A stretch of 64,000 nt of DNA from Udeniomyces pyricola (GCA_039545295.1 BCIK01000012.1:434001-498000); one strand, 5' to 3'. Shown: positions 34,001 to 46,557, numbered from the stretch's first letter. Made by a program: numbers and translations. Notes: generated by a model from the sequence alone, not told the origin.

Positions 34001-36727
34001 TTCCTGAGCGGCGGCTCTTTTTTTGCCTTTACCCCTGAGTCCACCTTTATAGGCAAGCGGGCAACAGGTGCGACCACATTCGTGTTTGCGGCAGGAGCGA
34101 AGGGCTTTGCAAATGCGCTCGCAGTGGATCTCGGAGAGGCCAGAGAGAAGCTCGGTGCTTCGAACGTGGCAGGCTCGGGAGACCTATACAAAAAAAAAAG
34201 CCGTGAGGAAGAAGGGGTGCTCAGTCGGAGGACGGTGCAGGTAGTTCTGGAGATGAAGAAGGTAACACACCTTGGTTTCGCCACAACGGCAGGGGAGGAT
34301 TACCGTTTCGTTACAGGGTTGACAGGGACCTGAGATTTGGAATGGTATGGTACGATTTGTTGGGACAACATGATGATTTCGGACATTGGAATAAAATAAA
34401 AAGGCTCAAGAAGAGTCAGTTTTGATGTTCTCTCGTCTCATCTATTGGAAACTCCCTCCAACGCATGCCCATCCGCTCGCACGAGTACATCCGAACATCG
34501 ATCCGAAGCAGAGCAAACGCACCTGTATGACACTTGCTCTTGCATCGATGCCCACATCCTTCCAGCTCTTTCCCACAAACGCCTTGGCACGTTGGGATGG
34601 GGTCCTCGCATGATTTTCTCGGAGGGTTTGGTAGGCCGTCAAGCGCATGTTTACCGCACGGGCATTCGAGGACGAGTGAGGGCGATCGCGGGCAAGGGAG
34701 GGGGGTCAGAGAGTGGGGGTGACATTTCGACTGCGACGCGTGGAAGGGAACAGACGAAGCAAGCACAAGATGAGAGATGTTCAGTGAAGGACATTGGAGT
34801 GTTCAAGCGACTCAACGTGAATCAACCGAAATGATGTATGCTTACTTGACATTGATGCTTGCCACATTCATACAGCCTTCCGCACTTATTCTGACACGCA
34901 TATCTCCCCTTCCAAATCGCGCCTTCCCCCTGCTTTCCCGCCTTGTTATCGTCTGCACAGGTAACCTCGTCCTTTCTCCCTTCTCCACACGCCCCTTCCT
35001 TACTGTCTTCCCCACAGAAACACCGGAGCTGTTCTCGAACAGGACACGATGCGCACGAACCCTCGTGGCAGGGTTCGGTGCAGATGTCAGACGGGTCACC
35101 GCAGGTGAGTGGTTTGGAACACGTTTGTCCACACGAAGGAAGGGTTTGCGTATTGGTGTGATGAGTCGTAGCAGGGAGGGTGGAGGGGTTGAGATGAGAG
35201 CAGCGAGTCATGATGGGGGTTGAATGAGAGGCACAAGGCAGGAGAAGAGAAACAGTGCATGGCCTAAGAAGACAAGGAACGACAGGCAGAGCAAGACATA
35301 TCATTAGTAAGGACGAGGAGAGAAAATACGTGATGAAAGGGGGGTAAGGGGTACTCACGGACACGGTCCCGGATGACAACTTAGCGGACACGGATGATCG
35401 CATGCCCTCCTCTTTCTCTGACAGAAATCACCACACGAATGCGGCGTGGCGAGCCGGTTCGGTTTGGGGTTTACCGTTCGGCGGCAGAAACACTCGGATT
35501 TAGTTGGGACGACAGTGCGTTTGGTTTGGCAGCCAGGACAACGCCATTCGTGAACGTCCTTGACGGAACGGGTCGCCCAATCGTTGATACATTTCCTGCA
35601 GCAACGAGACGAAACGTGAATGATGACAAAGCGGGACATGAGCGAAACTGTTCCTGGGCGGTGATGGGGTTCATAGCACGACTCTGACGTCATGGTCCTG
35701 ATTCAAGATGCAGACGACGCGGGACTCACAGATGGAAGATACCCCAGCAAGAAGAGCCTTCTCCACGATGAACAACCTCGCCATCCTTGATACCATCAAT
35801 CTCGCCTTCGCCTTGTAAGAAAGCATCCGGAGGAGCAGGCACGCATGTCCATACGGCCTGAGTCGGAAAGATGGAGCTGCAGAAAGAGAAAGACGCAAAG
35901 GGGTGACAGGACCACACGACAGAAGCATAACGACGGGATCGAATCAGTCTCTGACTTAATCAACACATCGACTAGAACCACACCCACCAACGAAACGAAG
36001 TAACAAGAAGGAGAAGAACAGCGACGTACTTGAAACAGATTGAGCAATCTGCAAAGGGGGGATTCGAGACCGCATACGTCAACCGAGTAGCGAGATCGGC
36101 GTCTTCGCTCGGCTCTGGCAAACGTTCTCGTTGCTGCTGCTGTTGGACACCTGCACCACTCGTCCCATCCTCACTGTTAGTCGAATTAGGCTTGGCAGGC
36201 CCTTTCTTGTTGCGGTTCCGAGCGGGTCGAGCGGTGTTGGTGGGGGTTGTGGCGTTGGAAGACGGGGCGGTTGAGCCGGGAGCTGGAGAAGGGTTTGAGG
36301 ACGTGAGCTGGCCGCCAAAGTTGGCCCGTCGAGATGGACGAGGCGCAGAAAGCGGTTGTTGCTGTTGACGGGACCTCGAGGAAGCAGGTTGGGCACCGTT
36401 GTTGGAAGAGGATCGATCGGTGTCGTTCGTCGTCGTCGGGTGGCGAGGAGGTCCACCGACATTTGCTTGATTACCACCACGAGCTCTTCGAGGAGCTCGA
36501 CCACCTGGATTGTTTTGAAGCTGAGCCCCTCCTCCTGAAGCTGGACCAGCTGTTGAGGTTTGAGCGCCATTGATGGCTAACGAAGAGGCCGAATCGGTGG
36601 CGGCCGACGTGCGCTGCTGCTGTCGTGGCTGGCGCCGCCGGGGGTTGGCGTTGGTCTGAGTGGCGGAAGCGGTAGCCGGATCAGCCGAACGAGCAGCCGA
36701 TTGGCTATCTACGACGACTTGAGACAT
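31043..36727 (-). CDS. FAP1: NFX1/FAP1-type zinc-finger protein with RING-like and R3H domains
   Basis: A large minus-strand gene with many exons. The likely start is the CAT at 36725-36727 (MSQVVVDSQ), with an in-frame alternative at 36850. The first part is low-complexity Arg/Gln/Pro-rich. A RING-type domain begins DCSICF (about 36040) and is completed by KCINDWA and WRCPGC (about 35520-35590). The Cys-rich NFX1 repeats follow: RACDHPCPLSCHPGPC, LPSCGQTCSKPLTCG, RYACQNKCGRLYECGKHQC and more down to about 32700. The C-terminal exons carry CVSECERAQRNERLAAALGI and an R3H domain (RRDFILAISEQYRLATDLVD). A Ser/Thr/Pro-rich tail ends WEQSDEEA at 31043. Yeast Fap1 binds FKBP12 in competition with rapamycin; human NFX1 is an E3-type transcription regulator. 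The 100-N gap lies in one intron (donor near 32696, acceptor near 32325), so the coding sequence is probably whole. Confidence 0.85.
32430..32655. other. Assembly gap with C homopolymers
   Basis: A single N at 32430 and exactly 100 N at 32536-32635, a standard placeholder for a gap of unknown size. C runs flank it on both sides (near 32419-32428, 32442-32451, 32468-32480, 32524-32535, 32636-32644, 32651-32659). The true length and content of this FAP1 intron are unknown. Confidence 0.97.
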
Positions 36728-37730
36728 GGTGAAGGGGTACGAGGATTGGAAGATTGGTGAGGGTTGGTGTGGCGATAGGCCGGGGGATGAGGATGACGAT
36801 GAAGGGAGGGGAAATGATGGATCGATAGGCAATTTGGTTGAGAATGTCATTCCGCTCGCTTTGGGTCGTCATATAACTTGTTACGCCGCGGCTGCTCGCT
36901 TCCGTCATGATATATATGATACTTAACAGACCAATTGGTCGGACCAAGACAGATATAATCACGCCACCGGCCCTGCTCGACGCTGCTATGGGCTAACCCG
37001 GCATGTATGCAGCAACTCGCTTCACTTACATGACATGCCGACCCAGTCCATGGTTCCCGCCATGTCTTGTGCTCGCTTGTCATGCGGTATGACTCACCAC
37101 GTCCGGCTGGCGCTGCATGGCCGTCCTCCCATCCATGATTATATCATGAGCCGTCTGCCAATCGCATCCATCTCAGCGCGCACGACGAACTCAGCTCAGA
37201 CAGCATGAGCTCGTCTACCATCGATAGCAGAAGAACATGCGTTCATAGCACTGCATAAGCCAAGTGTTCAGGGCGTTCGCAATATGTAATTCACCACAGT
37301 TTTAGCACTTGCGTACAAGTATCCAAGGTGTTGTCGCCAGAGAACAGTCGCCAGAGTCGCCAGTTTGCTTCGCAGATGTGGGTGAACACGGAATAAAGTT
37401 GTGGGACGAGCCTGGGTATCTCTGTGGGTAAGAGGAAGCCAGCAAGTCGGCGACCAGTGTTCGAAGAAAGAGAAGAGGGAAAAAAAGAGAAAGGGGAAAA
37501 CAGAACAACCCAACCGACACCCACACACGAGTCCCCCTCTGCGCTTCACCATCCAACATGTCTTGTGGCCCACCACCTAAACACAACACCGCACCAACAA
37601 AAAAGATGGAACGGTGGAGAAAAGAAAGGAGTAGAGCCGTAAACGAATGAGGGGAGTGAAGACAAGGAAGGAAAGAGGGTAAGGCAAGGAGAGATTGTCG
37701 AGCATCCTTGGTTTCTTTTCCATTCTTTTT
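36728..37730. other. FAP1 upstream region and RPS14 3' region
   Basis: 1 kb without a supported gene. The first 130 bp are open in frame with FAP1 and may be an N-terminal extension or leader. About 36850-37260 is AT-mixed DNA rich in short self-complementary words (GGCATGTATGC, TATATATGATA). From about 37440 the + strand is A/G-rich, the likely 3' UTR of RPS14. Confidence 0.4.
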
Positions 37731-38857
37731 CTAGAGACGACGTCCTCGTCGTCCACCCTTCCTCCTGGTGGAGTCGGTAGGAACGGGAGTGACATCCTCG
37801 ATCCTGCCGATCCTCATACCAGCTCGGGCAAGAGCTCGGAGAGCGGACTGGGCACCGGGACCAGGGGTCTTGGTTCCAGTTCCTCCGGTGGCTCGGATCT
37901 TGACGTGGAGGGCAGTGATGCCGATCTCCTTGCATCGCTCGGCGCACTTCTGGGAAGCCAACATGGCTGAATAAGGGATGATGGCAGAAAAAGCAACAAT
38001 CGTCAGAGGCTGAACGGAGACGGAAGCAGAAAAGGCGCATAGAGAGCACAAGGGAAAAAGGGACCAACCGGCGTAAGGAGACGACTCGTCTCGGTCGGCC
38101 TTGACCTGCATACCACCGGTGATTCGGGAGATGGTCTCCTTACCGGAGAGATCGGTAACGTGGACGAAGGTGTCGTTGAAGCTGAGGAGACAAATGCAAG
38201 AGTGTTAGCGCCTGAAGCCCAGGGAAAAAAACGGGCATAACATCGTGAATGTCATGTTTATGAAGATTGTCAGACTCACGAAGCGAAGATGTGAGCAACG
38301 CCGAAGACTGAGAAACAGAGACCAAAACAAGAAGGGGCAGGGCGGTTAGACTTGTGCAGGAAGGAGGGTTGACCTTGGCCAGGGCCCAAGGCGGGAAAGA
38401 AGAATGAGGAAAAGGGAGAGGAAGGCTCAAAACTCACCGAGCTCTCCCTCGGCGACCTGGGGTCCCATGGTGGTGACCTCCTCCTTGGGCTCTCGAGCGA
38501 CTTTCTTGGGGGCCTAGATGAGTGTGCATGTCCAAGAGAGGACGGTGTGGGTCGACAGAAGGGAGGCGAATGGGAGTGGTAGGAGGGCGAGAAGGGAAGA
38601 AGGGGGGGGGAGGAGGGGGGATGGAAAGCAGAAAGGAGAGGAAGGGGGGGGGGAGCGCAAAAACGGCGAGGAAGGAGGGAAAAGAGCAGAGGGGGAGGGA
38701 GAGCGATAAAGGCGGGCGAGAAGGGAAGCGAGGCAAAGGACAAAGCGTCAGCATTGTGTATGCGAATGGAAGTGAGTTGGGGACATGGCGTAGAGTATAG
38801 AGTATGGTGGTCAAGTAGAATGGGATAGGAATGACTGAGAGGAAGAGGGCTGACCAT
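37731..38857 (-). CDS. RPS14: 40S ribosomal protein S14 (uS11)
   Basis: Component of the platform of the small cytosolic ribosomal subunit. The start codon forms the end of a leader exon: the complement of CAT at 38855-38857 is followed directly by a GTCAGC donor, so exon 1 contributes only Met. The next exon begins after CTAG at about 38514 with [12 protein letters not shown]. Later exons give [21 protein letters not shown], then [19 protein letters not shown], then [16 protein letters not shown] through [21 protein letters not shown]. The end is [21 protein letters not shown] with RRL and a TAG at 37731. This is the standard full-length S14, including the highly conserved basic C-terminus that contacts rRNA. 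It shares a short divergent upstream region with the gene at 39106. Confidence 0.95.
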
Positions 38858-39105
38858 CTTGATCTGTCTTGGTGAGGGATAGAAAGGGAGGGATGGAGGA
38901 GAAGCGTAAACGAACAGACGAAAAACGGCAGCCGTCCAAAAAGTCATCCGGCCAGGCGGCCAGACTCAATCTCATTTTCATTTTCATTATAATTAATCAT
39001 TCTCGTCCTTCGATCCATCATCGTTCAACTCCATTCAATCTCACCCCTCGCTTCCCTAACCATCATCCATCCGCCAGCCCCCCCCCCCCTCCCCCCCTTC
39101 GACCC
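38858..39105. promoter_or_regulatory. Short divergent promoter between RPS14 and an unknown gene
   Basis: 248 bp between the S14 start (minus) and the plus-strand ATG at 39106. It contains CATT/AATT-rich DNA near 38975-38995 and C runs just before the ATG (39079-39088, 39090-39097). Bidirectional use is inferred from spacing only. Confidence 0.45.
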
Positions 39106-41513
39106 ATGTCGTTCGACCCATACCACCTCAACTTCTTCTACCCTCAATGGACTCCTCAACCCATCCATCCTCCCGCTCAACCACCCCATCAACCACACAC
39201 CACCCATCCTCTCGTCCCAACCACCGAGACCCAGCCCAACCACCCCTCCAATCAGCCCCCTCAATTCCCGCATCATGATTCGGCCTCTCTCTACGCCGCT
39301 TGGGTAGCCCGCCAGCACGCTGCCGCTCACTGGGCTTCCGGTCCTCCACCCGTTATGCCGCAATCCTACGAGAGTCTTGCCATGGAGTCGACCGACTCTA
39401 ACGTACGAATCGTTTAGTTGTCGCTCCCTTGCTACCCTCTTGGTAGCCTCTTGCTCCTCGGCCTCCCTGCTGTCGCTCCTTCTTTCCAGGCGGCCTTTCA
39501 CTCAACCGACCCGATTTCAGACGCGACCGAACTAACCCGCCTCTTCCCTTTTTCACCTTGCTGTCGCTTGCTGTCTCCCTCTGGTCTATCGCTCGTGCTG
39601 TGCCATCTTATCGGTTGCTTCACTCTACAGAGTGCGTCAAGTCGTTGAGCATTGTCGTGCCTTCGTCTTCCGATCAGGCGCGTCCGGAATGTTGACCTCT
39701 TACAACCCGTTCTGTTATGTCTCGCTCTATGCACCCCCTCCCATCACCAGGCACGTCTCAATCCTCGGCCAATCCCATCACTCCTAATCCTGCCTCTCAT
39801 GATCCACCCACATGGCCTAGCTTGGACGTCTCCACCCAACAATCGACCTACCCCGTGCAAGCGCGTACACTTCCGCCCCCTGGTTCATTCGCCACTAACC
39901 CATTTGGCTTTGGTCCGCCCGTCGTCTTTGGCGCAATGGCGCAGCAGCCTGCCGATGGCGCAGCTAGCATCAGCGAGATTGCAGGATCGACGGGAACCAA
40001 GACAATCCTCCCAAAGGAGGCTCAGAAGATTCCGCTTGACGACAAAGCGAAGGATCTCAGGCAACGATTGGAGAACGCAAAGGTGAGAAAACCTTGAGCG
40101 GTGTTCTCATGCAGGCTGCCCATGGCTCGGGTGTGTGCAGCGGCTTATCATCCATTTGTTCTATCCTCTGACTGGTCTGCACCTGCTCTCTCCGATCCCT
40201 TCCTTGCTTCTTCTCATCCATGGGAATTGCAGGCGAACCGAGCCATCAAGCCAATCCGCAAGGCCTCAGCGTCCTTTCCACCCCCGTCTCCATCTTCGGG
40301 TCCTTCGCTCGCGACAACGGAGCCTGTTCCGACTTCAGCTCCCTCCGCAGCTGTCTCAAACACGACTCTCGCCCCCGCTCATTCCTCTCGAGTTTCGTCC
40401 CCAAACCCTCCTTCCCTAGCGCCATCTTCCGCTGCCTCTCTCTCCGTCGCCGATCGAATCCTTGCACTTCGCCTCGAAGACGCCACTTCTCGCCTCTCTC
40501 GAGTCGTCGAAGACGAACGTCAACACCTCGCATCCATCGCAAACTACCGCTCTGTCATCGACTGCTCCACCTTGACTCACTCAAGCGCGCTCCACACGCT
40601 GCAGACGGAGCTTGATCAGGCAAGGGCAAAGAGCGAGATGTGGATACGCTTGGGCGATCGAGGGATGGGGGTCAAGCATGCCCTGGAGCAAAGAGAGAAG
40701 AAGAGGGAGGAAGAGGAGACGAAAGAGTATGGTAAACCCTTGGGCAAAGGGGGTAAGAGAAAGAGAGTCCACGAAGGAGGTTCAGATGTGGAGATTCAGA
40801 TAGATATGGAGGACGTCCAGGTTGCCTTGAGGCTTTTGGGGTTCTTGTGCAGGATGCATGTATCGTCAGAGGAAAGGTGGGTTTAGTTTTCAGCTGGGTT
40901 TCTTCTTCTTCTTCTTCTTTTTTCGCCGTTCAGTCTTGTTGACGGGGTGGTTTGAAGAAGAGGTGTCCTTGATTTCGCATTGACTTGAGCCATCACTCAC
41001 GCGCTCTCCTCGTTCTCCCAACCCAGCTTTTCCTCAGGCTTTGCTGCTACTCATCAGGACCAACACGTCTCTAGTATTGATCAGCCTTCTCATTCCACCC
41101 CCAACTTCGTGGACACATCCTCAATGCCTCTCTCTCGAGATACCCGTTCCAACCGCGCTTCATCTACCGGTATTGGTGCCCATCCTCATACATTCCCTGC
41201 TGAAGAGGGAGCTGGGAAGCCTTCCTCTACTTCCTCCTCCCGCAACGAATTTGGACGGCAATCTGATCAGAACCTCTCGCATCATCAGCAACCGCACCAG
41301 CTGCATGGCTCTGCTCAATGGGTCCCAGAAGGGTATCCCTCTGATGACGACATCAAGCCTATGATGAAATCTAAACAAGGTGGGTGTGAGCCGTCGCTGG
41401 AGGACTCGGGAACTGACGTGCGTCACCACCAGCATCAGCAGCAGTCGCGCAAAGTCTCGAGGACGGAAGGCTCGTCGTCAGTCGCAGGAGCAGCGGCAGG
41501 GCGAAGGAGGTAA
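39106..41513 (+). CDS. Unrecognised Pro/Ser-rich protein with a coiled-coil segment
   Basis: I do not recognise this family. The first exon (39106-39402) encodes MSFDPYHLNFFYPQW, a His/Pro-rich stretch and a YAAWVARQHAAAHWASG helix. Later exons are about 39751-40082, 40233-40876 and 41027-41513, the last three joined in phase; the stop is at 41511-41513. One small exon of 3n+1 length is needed between 39403 and 39750 to keep frame and could not be placed. The middle contains a likely helical region (DDKAKDLRQRLENAK, then ADRILALRLEDATSRLSRVVEDE with an LHTLQTELDQARAKSE heptad-like stretch). A bipartite basic cluster (KGGKRKRVHE, about 40750) could be a nuclear signal. The rest is Ser/Pro/Gln low complexity. 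A nuclear scaffold or regulator would fit; no enzyme motif is seen. Confidence 0.55.
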
Positions 41514-42467
41514 TGGAGGAACTGAGCAGCGCATACCGGGACAAGGATAGCAGCGTGTTTCCTGTTTTCGTGCTATAGCGAACACGGATCGTCACTTTTT
41601 TCTCGCCCACTCCTCATGGTTACATGTATTGGTTCTTGGTGCACCTCCATTCTCTCTTCTCATCATCATACCTATGAATTCCATCCCCCACCCCCCTTTC
41701 CCAACTCCATTCTTTGTCTCTGTCTCTATCTTCCCAGTCTTTTCTTTTTATTTCTTCTCTTCTCGCATACATCCGCGCTCGGTTCAAGGCCTCTTTAATC
41801 TTCACACAGTCTTCCCCTCCTCTCATACTTCTAGTAGTTATATATGTACATACACGTTCCACTTCTCTCTCTCTCTCTCTACAATCTCTCTATCTTCCCT
41901 GGTTACTTGGGACTTGTCCTTAGGCCAGGTTTCTTCCAGCTCTCAATCGATCGACACTTATACTATATCCATGATGCATCTCCTATCCCTCATCCTCTCG
42001 AGGAGACTCTCAATGGACAGGACGTACAAATTGAGTACTACTACTTATACTGTAGCACTCACATATGTGTATAGTATTATCAGATGCAGGTCATCTGCGA
42101 TCGTGATTCCATACTTTCCCGGCCCGATCGCTCCGCGACTCGCTTCGTTATATTTATGATAGGTCACAGACACACTCGGATATATGAGATATGTGAATGA
42201 GCTTTCGTAGGTATGACATTGCGGTATTTCATCGTGATGATAGACGTTCAGTTCCATGGCCGAGTCACGATGGTATCAGTAGTCAATGACTAGTGCGCTC
42301 AGCCAAAAAAAAAAGGGGGGGGGGGAAGGCTTTACTTTGACAATTTAGAGAACCGCCATGCATATCCTCCCTCTCTCCCTCTCTTCGTTCTTCCTCCCCC
42401 TTCCCCCCTTGTACCCGTCCCGACCATGTATCCTTTTTTTCTAACCTGGTTGATTAGTTGGTGTTTC
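41514..42467. other. Convergent intergenic region
   Basis: The 3' regions of the unknown gene (+) and RBM25 (-). It is pyrimidine-rich at 41640-41920 with a CT run near 41865-41880. Then comes AT-mixed DNA and an A run followed by a G run near 42305-42325. No supported gene. Confidence 0.45.
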
Positions 42468-43916
42468 TCAGGGATCCTCGACGGTCGTCACGCCAGTGTC
42501 GAGGCCTTCGGCCAAAGCGAGCGATTCGTATACGAGCGCGCGCGAGATGGAGAGCACAAATGGGATGGCTTCTTCTTCGAGGATCTGTTTGAGAAGGAAG
42601 AGGGAAAAAGGGGGGGAGGGGAGAGGGAGACAGGAAGCGAGGGGAGGCGAAAGAGAGAGAGAGAAAAAAAAGAGGGAAGATGATGAGATGAAACGAACAA
42701 GAAGCAGATGATGATTAGACGGTTTTTCGAATCACACAACTCAAAAGAAAAGAAACAGAAAAGAAAGAAGAAAGAAGAAAGTGAGAGAAAGAGAGGAATG
42801 GAATTGAAGGAGAAAGGAAAAGGGGGGGGGGAGAGAGGGGGGAGGACGAACGGGTTCGACGCCCTCGACGATATCGGTCGGTCCTTTGTGTTCCCGGATC
42901 TGATCGAGGACGAACTTGAGGAGGTCGTCATCGTCATCGAGATCTCCTCCGAGGTACTCAATCAACTTGCGTCGGATCAGCGGCTCCAACTTTGTGTGGA
43001 TCTTGGACTGAGAGTTGGATGGAACGAATAAAGGCAGGAAGGGAGGAAGGAAAGGAAGAGTAGTAGATAGAGGTTGAATAAGAAAAGGGCAAGAAAAAAA
43101 AAAGAGATAAATGTCGTTAGAGCCTTTCCAAAAGCCTCATCATGTCAAAGCGACAACCCGAGGCAACAGCAGAAGGGGGTATGTACCTCTGTGATAGCCT
43201 CCCATCGAATCTCAAACCCAAACAACGCCTCCTTTGATTTCGGCACTTTCAACGACCGAATCAATTTCAAGCTTCTCTCTCGCTCCGCCACATCAGCAGC
43301 AGAGACAACGGAAGATCCAACATTGGCCGTCGTCCCCGTGGTCGTTGATGATGACGTCGACGCCAGGGGGATTGTACTGTAATCGAGTTTGACGAGTGTA
43401 CGTTTCTTCTTGCTGAGTGCGTCATCGTCGTCGTCGTCATCGGGACCAAACGCGGCAACGACAGGAGCGGGTTTCTTGAGGTGGTGAGGATGCGAAGAGT
43501 TAGTGATGGAGGAGGAATGGGTAGTTGAACTATTGGAAGTGGACGTCGTAGAGGATTTAAGAGTCGTGTTTCCTCCTGCTGAAGATGATGATGTTGCGCC
43601 TGCTGTTGATCCACCTGCTACTCCACCACTTCCACCCTCCTTTCTCTTATCTTCCTCACCACCAGTCAAGCCTCCTGCTCCTCCGATGTTCAACTTGATC
43701 GGACCCATCGAAACCTCCTCCGTCAAGATGCCCGCCTTCTTTTGCTTTTCCGTAAGCTCCTTGAGCTCGGCCATCTGACGCTCGAGGAATAATTGGGATT
43801 CCTTCTCGAGCTCGGCCAATTCGACGGCTTCCGCCGACCGATCGGCGGTATCGTACGTTTGCTCGGTCCGACGGGAGACCAAACGTTGAGAGCGCCAGCG
43901 ATTACTAGATAGAAAG

Positions 43917-43961
<45 letters not shown>

Positions 43962-46557
43962 TACAAGATAGAGGGTAAGATTGGGCAAAGAATGAAACGG
44001 GACCATAAGTCCAACAAGTCCCATCTGCCTGAAGAAAGGAATAAAAAAGAGAGAGACAACCCAGACGCACCGATCCGTAAACCAGAAATCCCTTCCTCTC
44101 TCCTCCTGCTGGTCGTCATCCCAATCAGCGAGCCGATCGCGTTGGACGTAGTACTCCTTTTGGTTGTCCTCGACGCGTTGACGGTCAAGTTGACTCTCGC
44201 GATCAAGTTTTTGGAAGAGTTGACGCTCGCGAGCTTCGTTGCGACGTTCGCGCTATGACAGGTAGGAAGAGTGTGGACGAGATTAATGATTTGAAATCAG
44301 AGAGGAGAACCCATGTTGTGTGAGAGAGCAAGAGAGAGGGGGGGGGGGAGGGGAGAGGAAGAGGAATGAGAAAGATGACATGAGAGGCGGGACGACATCA
44401 ACACAAGTGAGAATTAGAGAGAGACAGAGAAATGGGAAACCGAGCAACAGAACGACGTACCTCGCGTAGAGTATCCACCATGTCCCGTCGTTTTCTCTCC
44501 TTCCTGAGCTCCTCTTCTTCCTCATCCGTCCGCTCGACCTCCTTACTCGCCGGAACGAACCCAATGGGCTGGTTATAACTTTGGGGCCCATCTCTCGCAA
44601 ATGAACCGGACAAAGTTCCTCCTATGTCCGTGCCATTGGCAGCAGCAGCAGCCGCTGCCCCCGCAACAGCGGCTTCCCTCTCCCTTTCCAACTCTCTCTC
44701 CTTGCTCTTCTGAGCGGCCAACTCCCTTTCCTTGTTCCCTTGCAATTCCCTCATCCTCATCGCCGCTTGACTCTGCATCATCGTTTCGATCCTCCTCCTC
44801 TCCCTCTCCTCCTCCATCCGCTTCTTCTCTTTCTCCCTCTCGGCAGACTGCAATCGGAACATGGCGATCTGATCCAACACGACCTCTCGACTCTCTTCTG
44901 GTAATTCATCCGCCCCAAGATCGTGAAGGTGAGCTGGGACAGCATAAGGATCTCCAGAAGGGACTTTAGGCTTGACAGGAAGCGAAGTTTCGAGAGGAGT
45001 TGAAGGGGAACCGTTGGCGGACGTCATGGACGTGGAGGACAGTGTCGGAAGAGCAGTGCCTTTCGTGAGGGCTTCGAGAATGGCAGTGATGGATTTGATG
45101 GCGGACAATTCGAGTTGATCGTCCGCCTGAACAAAAAAGGAACGAATGAAGGGGAGGCGATGGATCCAAGGGTGAGAAAGGGATTTGATCTTATAGGCGC
45201 GTCTTGTCTGTACGCATGCACAAGACGGAAAAAAACGAAAGCAGGGTAAAAAGGGGGGGGGTGGATCGGCGACTCACGTCTGTTCGACTCATCATCTTCT
45301 CGTACTCGTCTAAGAAATTTCGCGTCTTTTCATCTGCCTTGACCTGGATGAAGTTGACACCAAGACGACATGAAACAGGAAAGATGAGAGACAAGAGAGC
45401 GAGAGGAGGGGGTCAGATTTGCCCAATTTCGATAACGACAAGTGGCAGCGATGGCGTCAAAAGTATCTGGTATTGATGGATACTGGTTCGAGTCGACGCG
45501 GGCTGAGGGACAGAAGAGAAACAAAGATAAGCAGGAATGAACGAAGGGGGTCGACGTACAAGGAGTTTCTTGCCTGGGCCCTTAGTTTCTATGTCCGGTA
45601 GCTCCACGCCATTCAGCACGGCCAGGGCACGCAGGACCGAATCAGGGTCTTCGTATCTATGAGATTTGCAAGTGTTTACGACGGGTAGGGAGAAGCAGCA
45701 GGCGAAGAGATCAGTACGAGAATGTATGCCTCAAAGAGGAAACGACAACGCGTCAAGAAGGGGGAAGCAGGGGATCAGCAGGACTCACTCTGCAAAGCCA
45801 AAGGCCTGAGGTTTCCCTGTCGCGCCTTTGACACGCTTGAGAGTCCGAAGAGGACCGCACGCCTAGTCGATACCAAATGTGCCAAGAGAGAGTGAGGAAC
45901 AGAACCAAAGGGGAAAGGAGCACGAGAGGAACGCGTGTCGAACCGTCGCGAGCCAAACGAAACTCAAATGGTTCAAGGCGACGCAAGGCGATGAGGAAAT
46001 CGAGCTTACATTGAGGAGCTGCTCAAGAACTTGGTCCGTCACGCCTGGACTGATGGAACCTACAAAGAGGTTAAGCTGGGAATTGGGAGTTGTAGGCTGC
46101 CTCGAGGATGAAGCTGGAGCTGGTGGTTGGGGGAGGGTATTGGCATGGGCAGCAGCAGCAGCAGCAGCAGCAGCGAGAGGAGGGGGAGGGAGACCGGCTG
46201 GACCGGGGGGGAGGCTTGGATGATGAAAGGGGGTAGGTGGGATTTGGTTGAACTGGCCTGGAGGACCATGGTAGCCTGGTGGAGGGCGAGAGTAGTCGGG
46301 TTGAAAGTTGGCTCGATGGGGGAGACCTGCGTTGTTGGGAATCGGTGGTGGAGGGCGACCGTAAGGAGAAGGAGAGGAGCCTGAGGGAAGATGAGGAGGG
46401 GTCGGTCGGTTATAGCCGCCCTGGTAGCCACCTGTTGGTTTGGATTAGGGTCGGGAGAAATGGGTGAGCGATGAGCTGGGTGGGTGAGGGTGAGGGTGAG
46501 GAGAGGAGAGAGAGAAGAAGGAAGAGGAGGATGAGACTGACCTCGGTTGCCGTACAT
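42468..46557 (-). CDS. RBM25: RBM25-type splicing factor (RRM plus PWI domains)
   Basis: U1-associated spliceosomal protein of the RBM25/Snu71 type. The ATG is at 46557 (MYGNRG) and the stop at 42468. The N-terminus is Gly/Pro-rich with a run of ten alanines. The RRM begins NLFVGSISPGVTDQVLEQL (about 46060), where VFVGxI is RNP2. It continues RTLKRVKGATGKPQAFGFAEY, whose last residues are RNP1. Then come an Arg/Glu-rich region (KEKKRMEEERERRR; KERELEREREAA), typical of RBM25, and a second charged stretch (LAELEKESQLFLERQMAELK). The C-terminal PWI domain spans KLEPLIRRKLIEYLGGDLDD to ALVYESLALAEG, ending TTVEDP. PWI domains bind nucleic acid and splicing partners. One intron contains a run of about 41 A on the + strand (43918-43958). 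The RRM, R/E, PWI order makes the call firm. Confidence 0.9.
43918..43958. repeat. Long A homopolymer inside an RBM25 intron
   Basis: About 41 consecutive A on the + strand, hence poly-T/U in the transcript, close to the 3' side of an intron as read on the minus strand. Its exact length may be a sequencing estimate. Confidence 0.85.
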
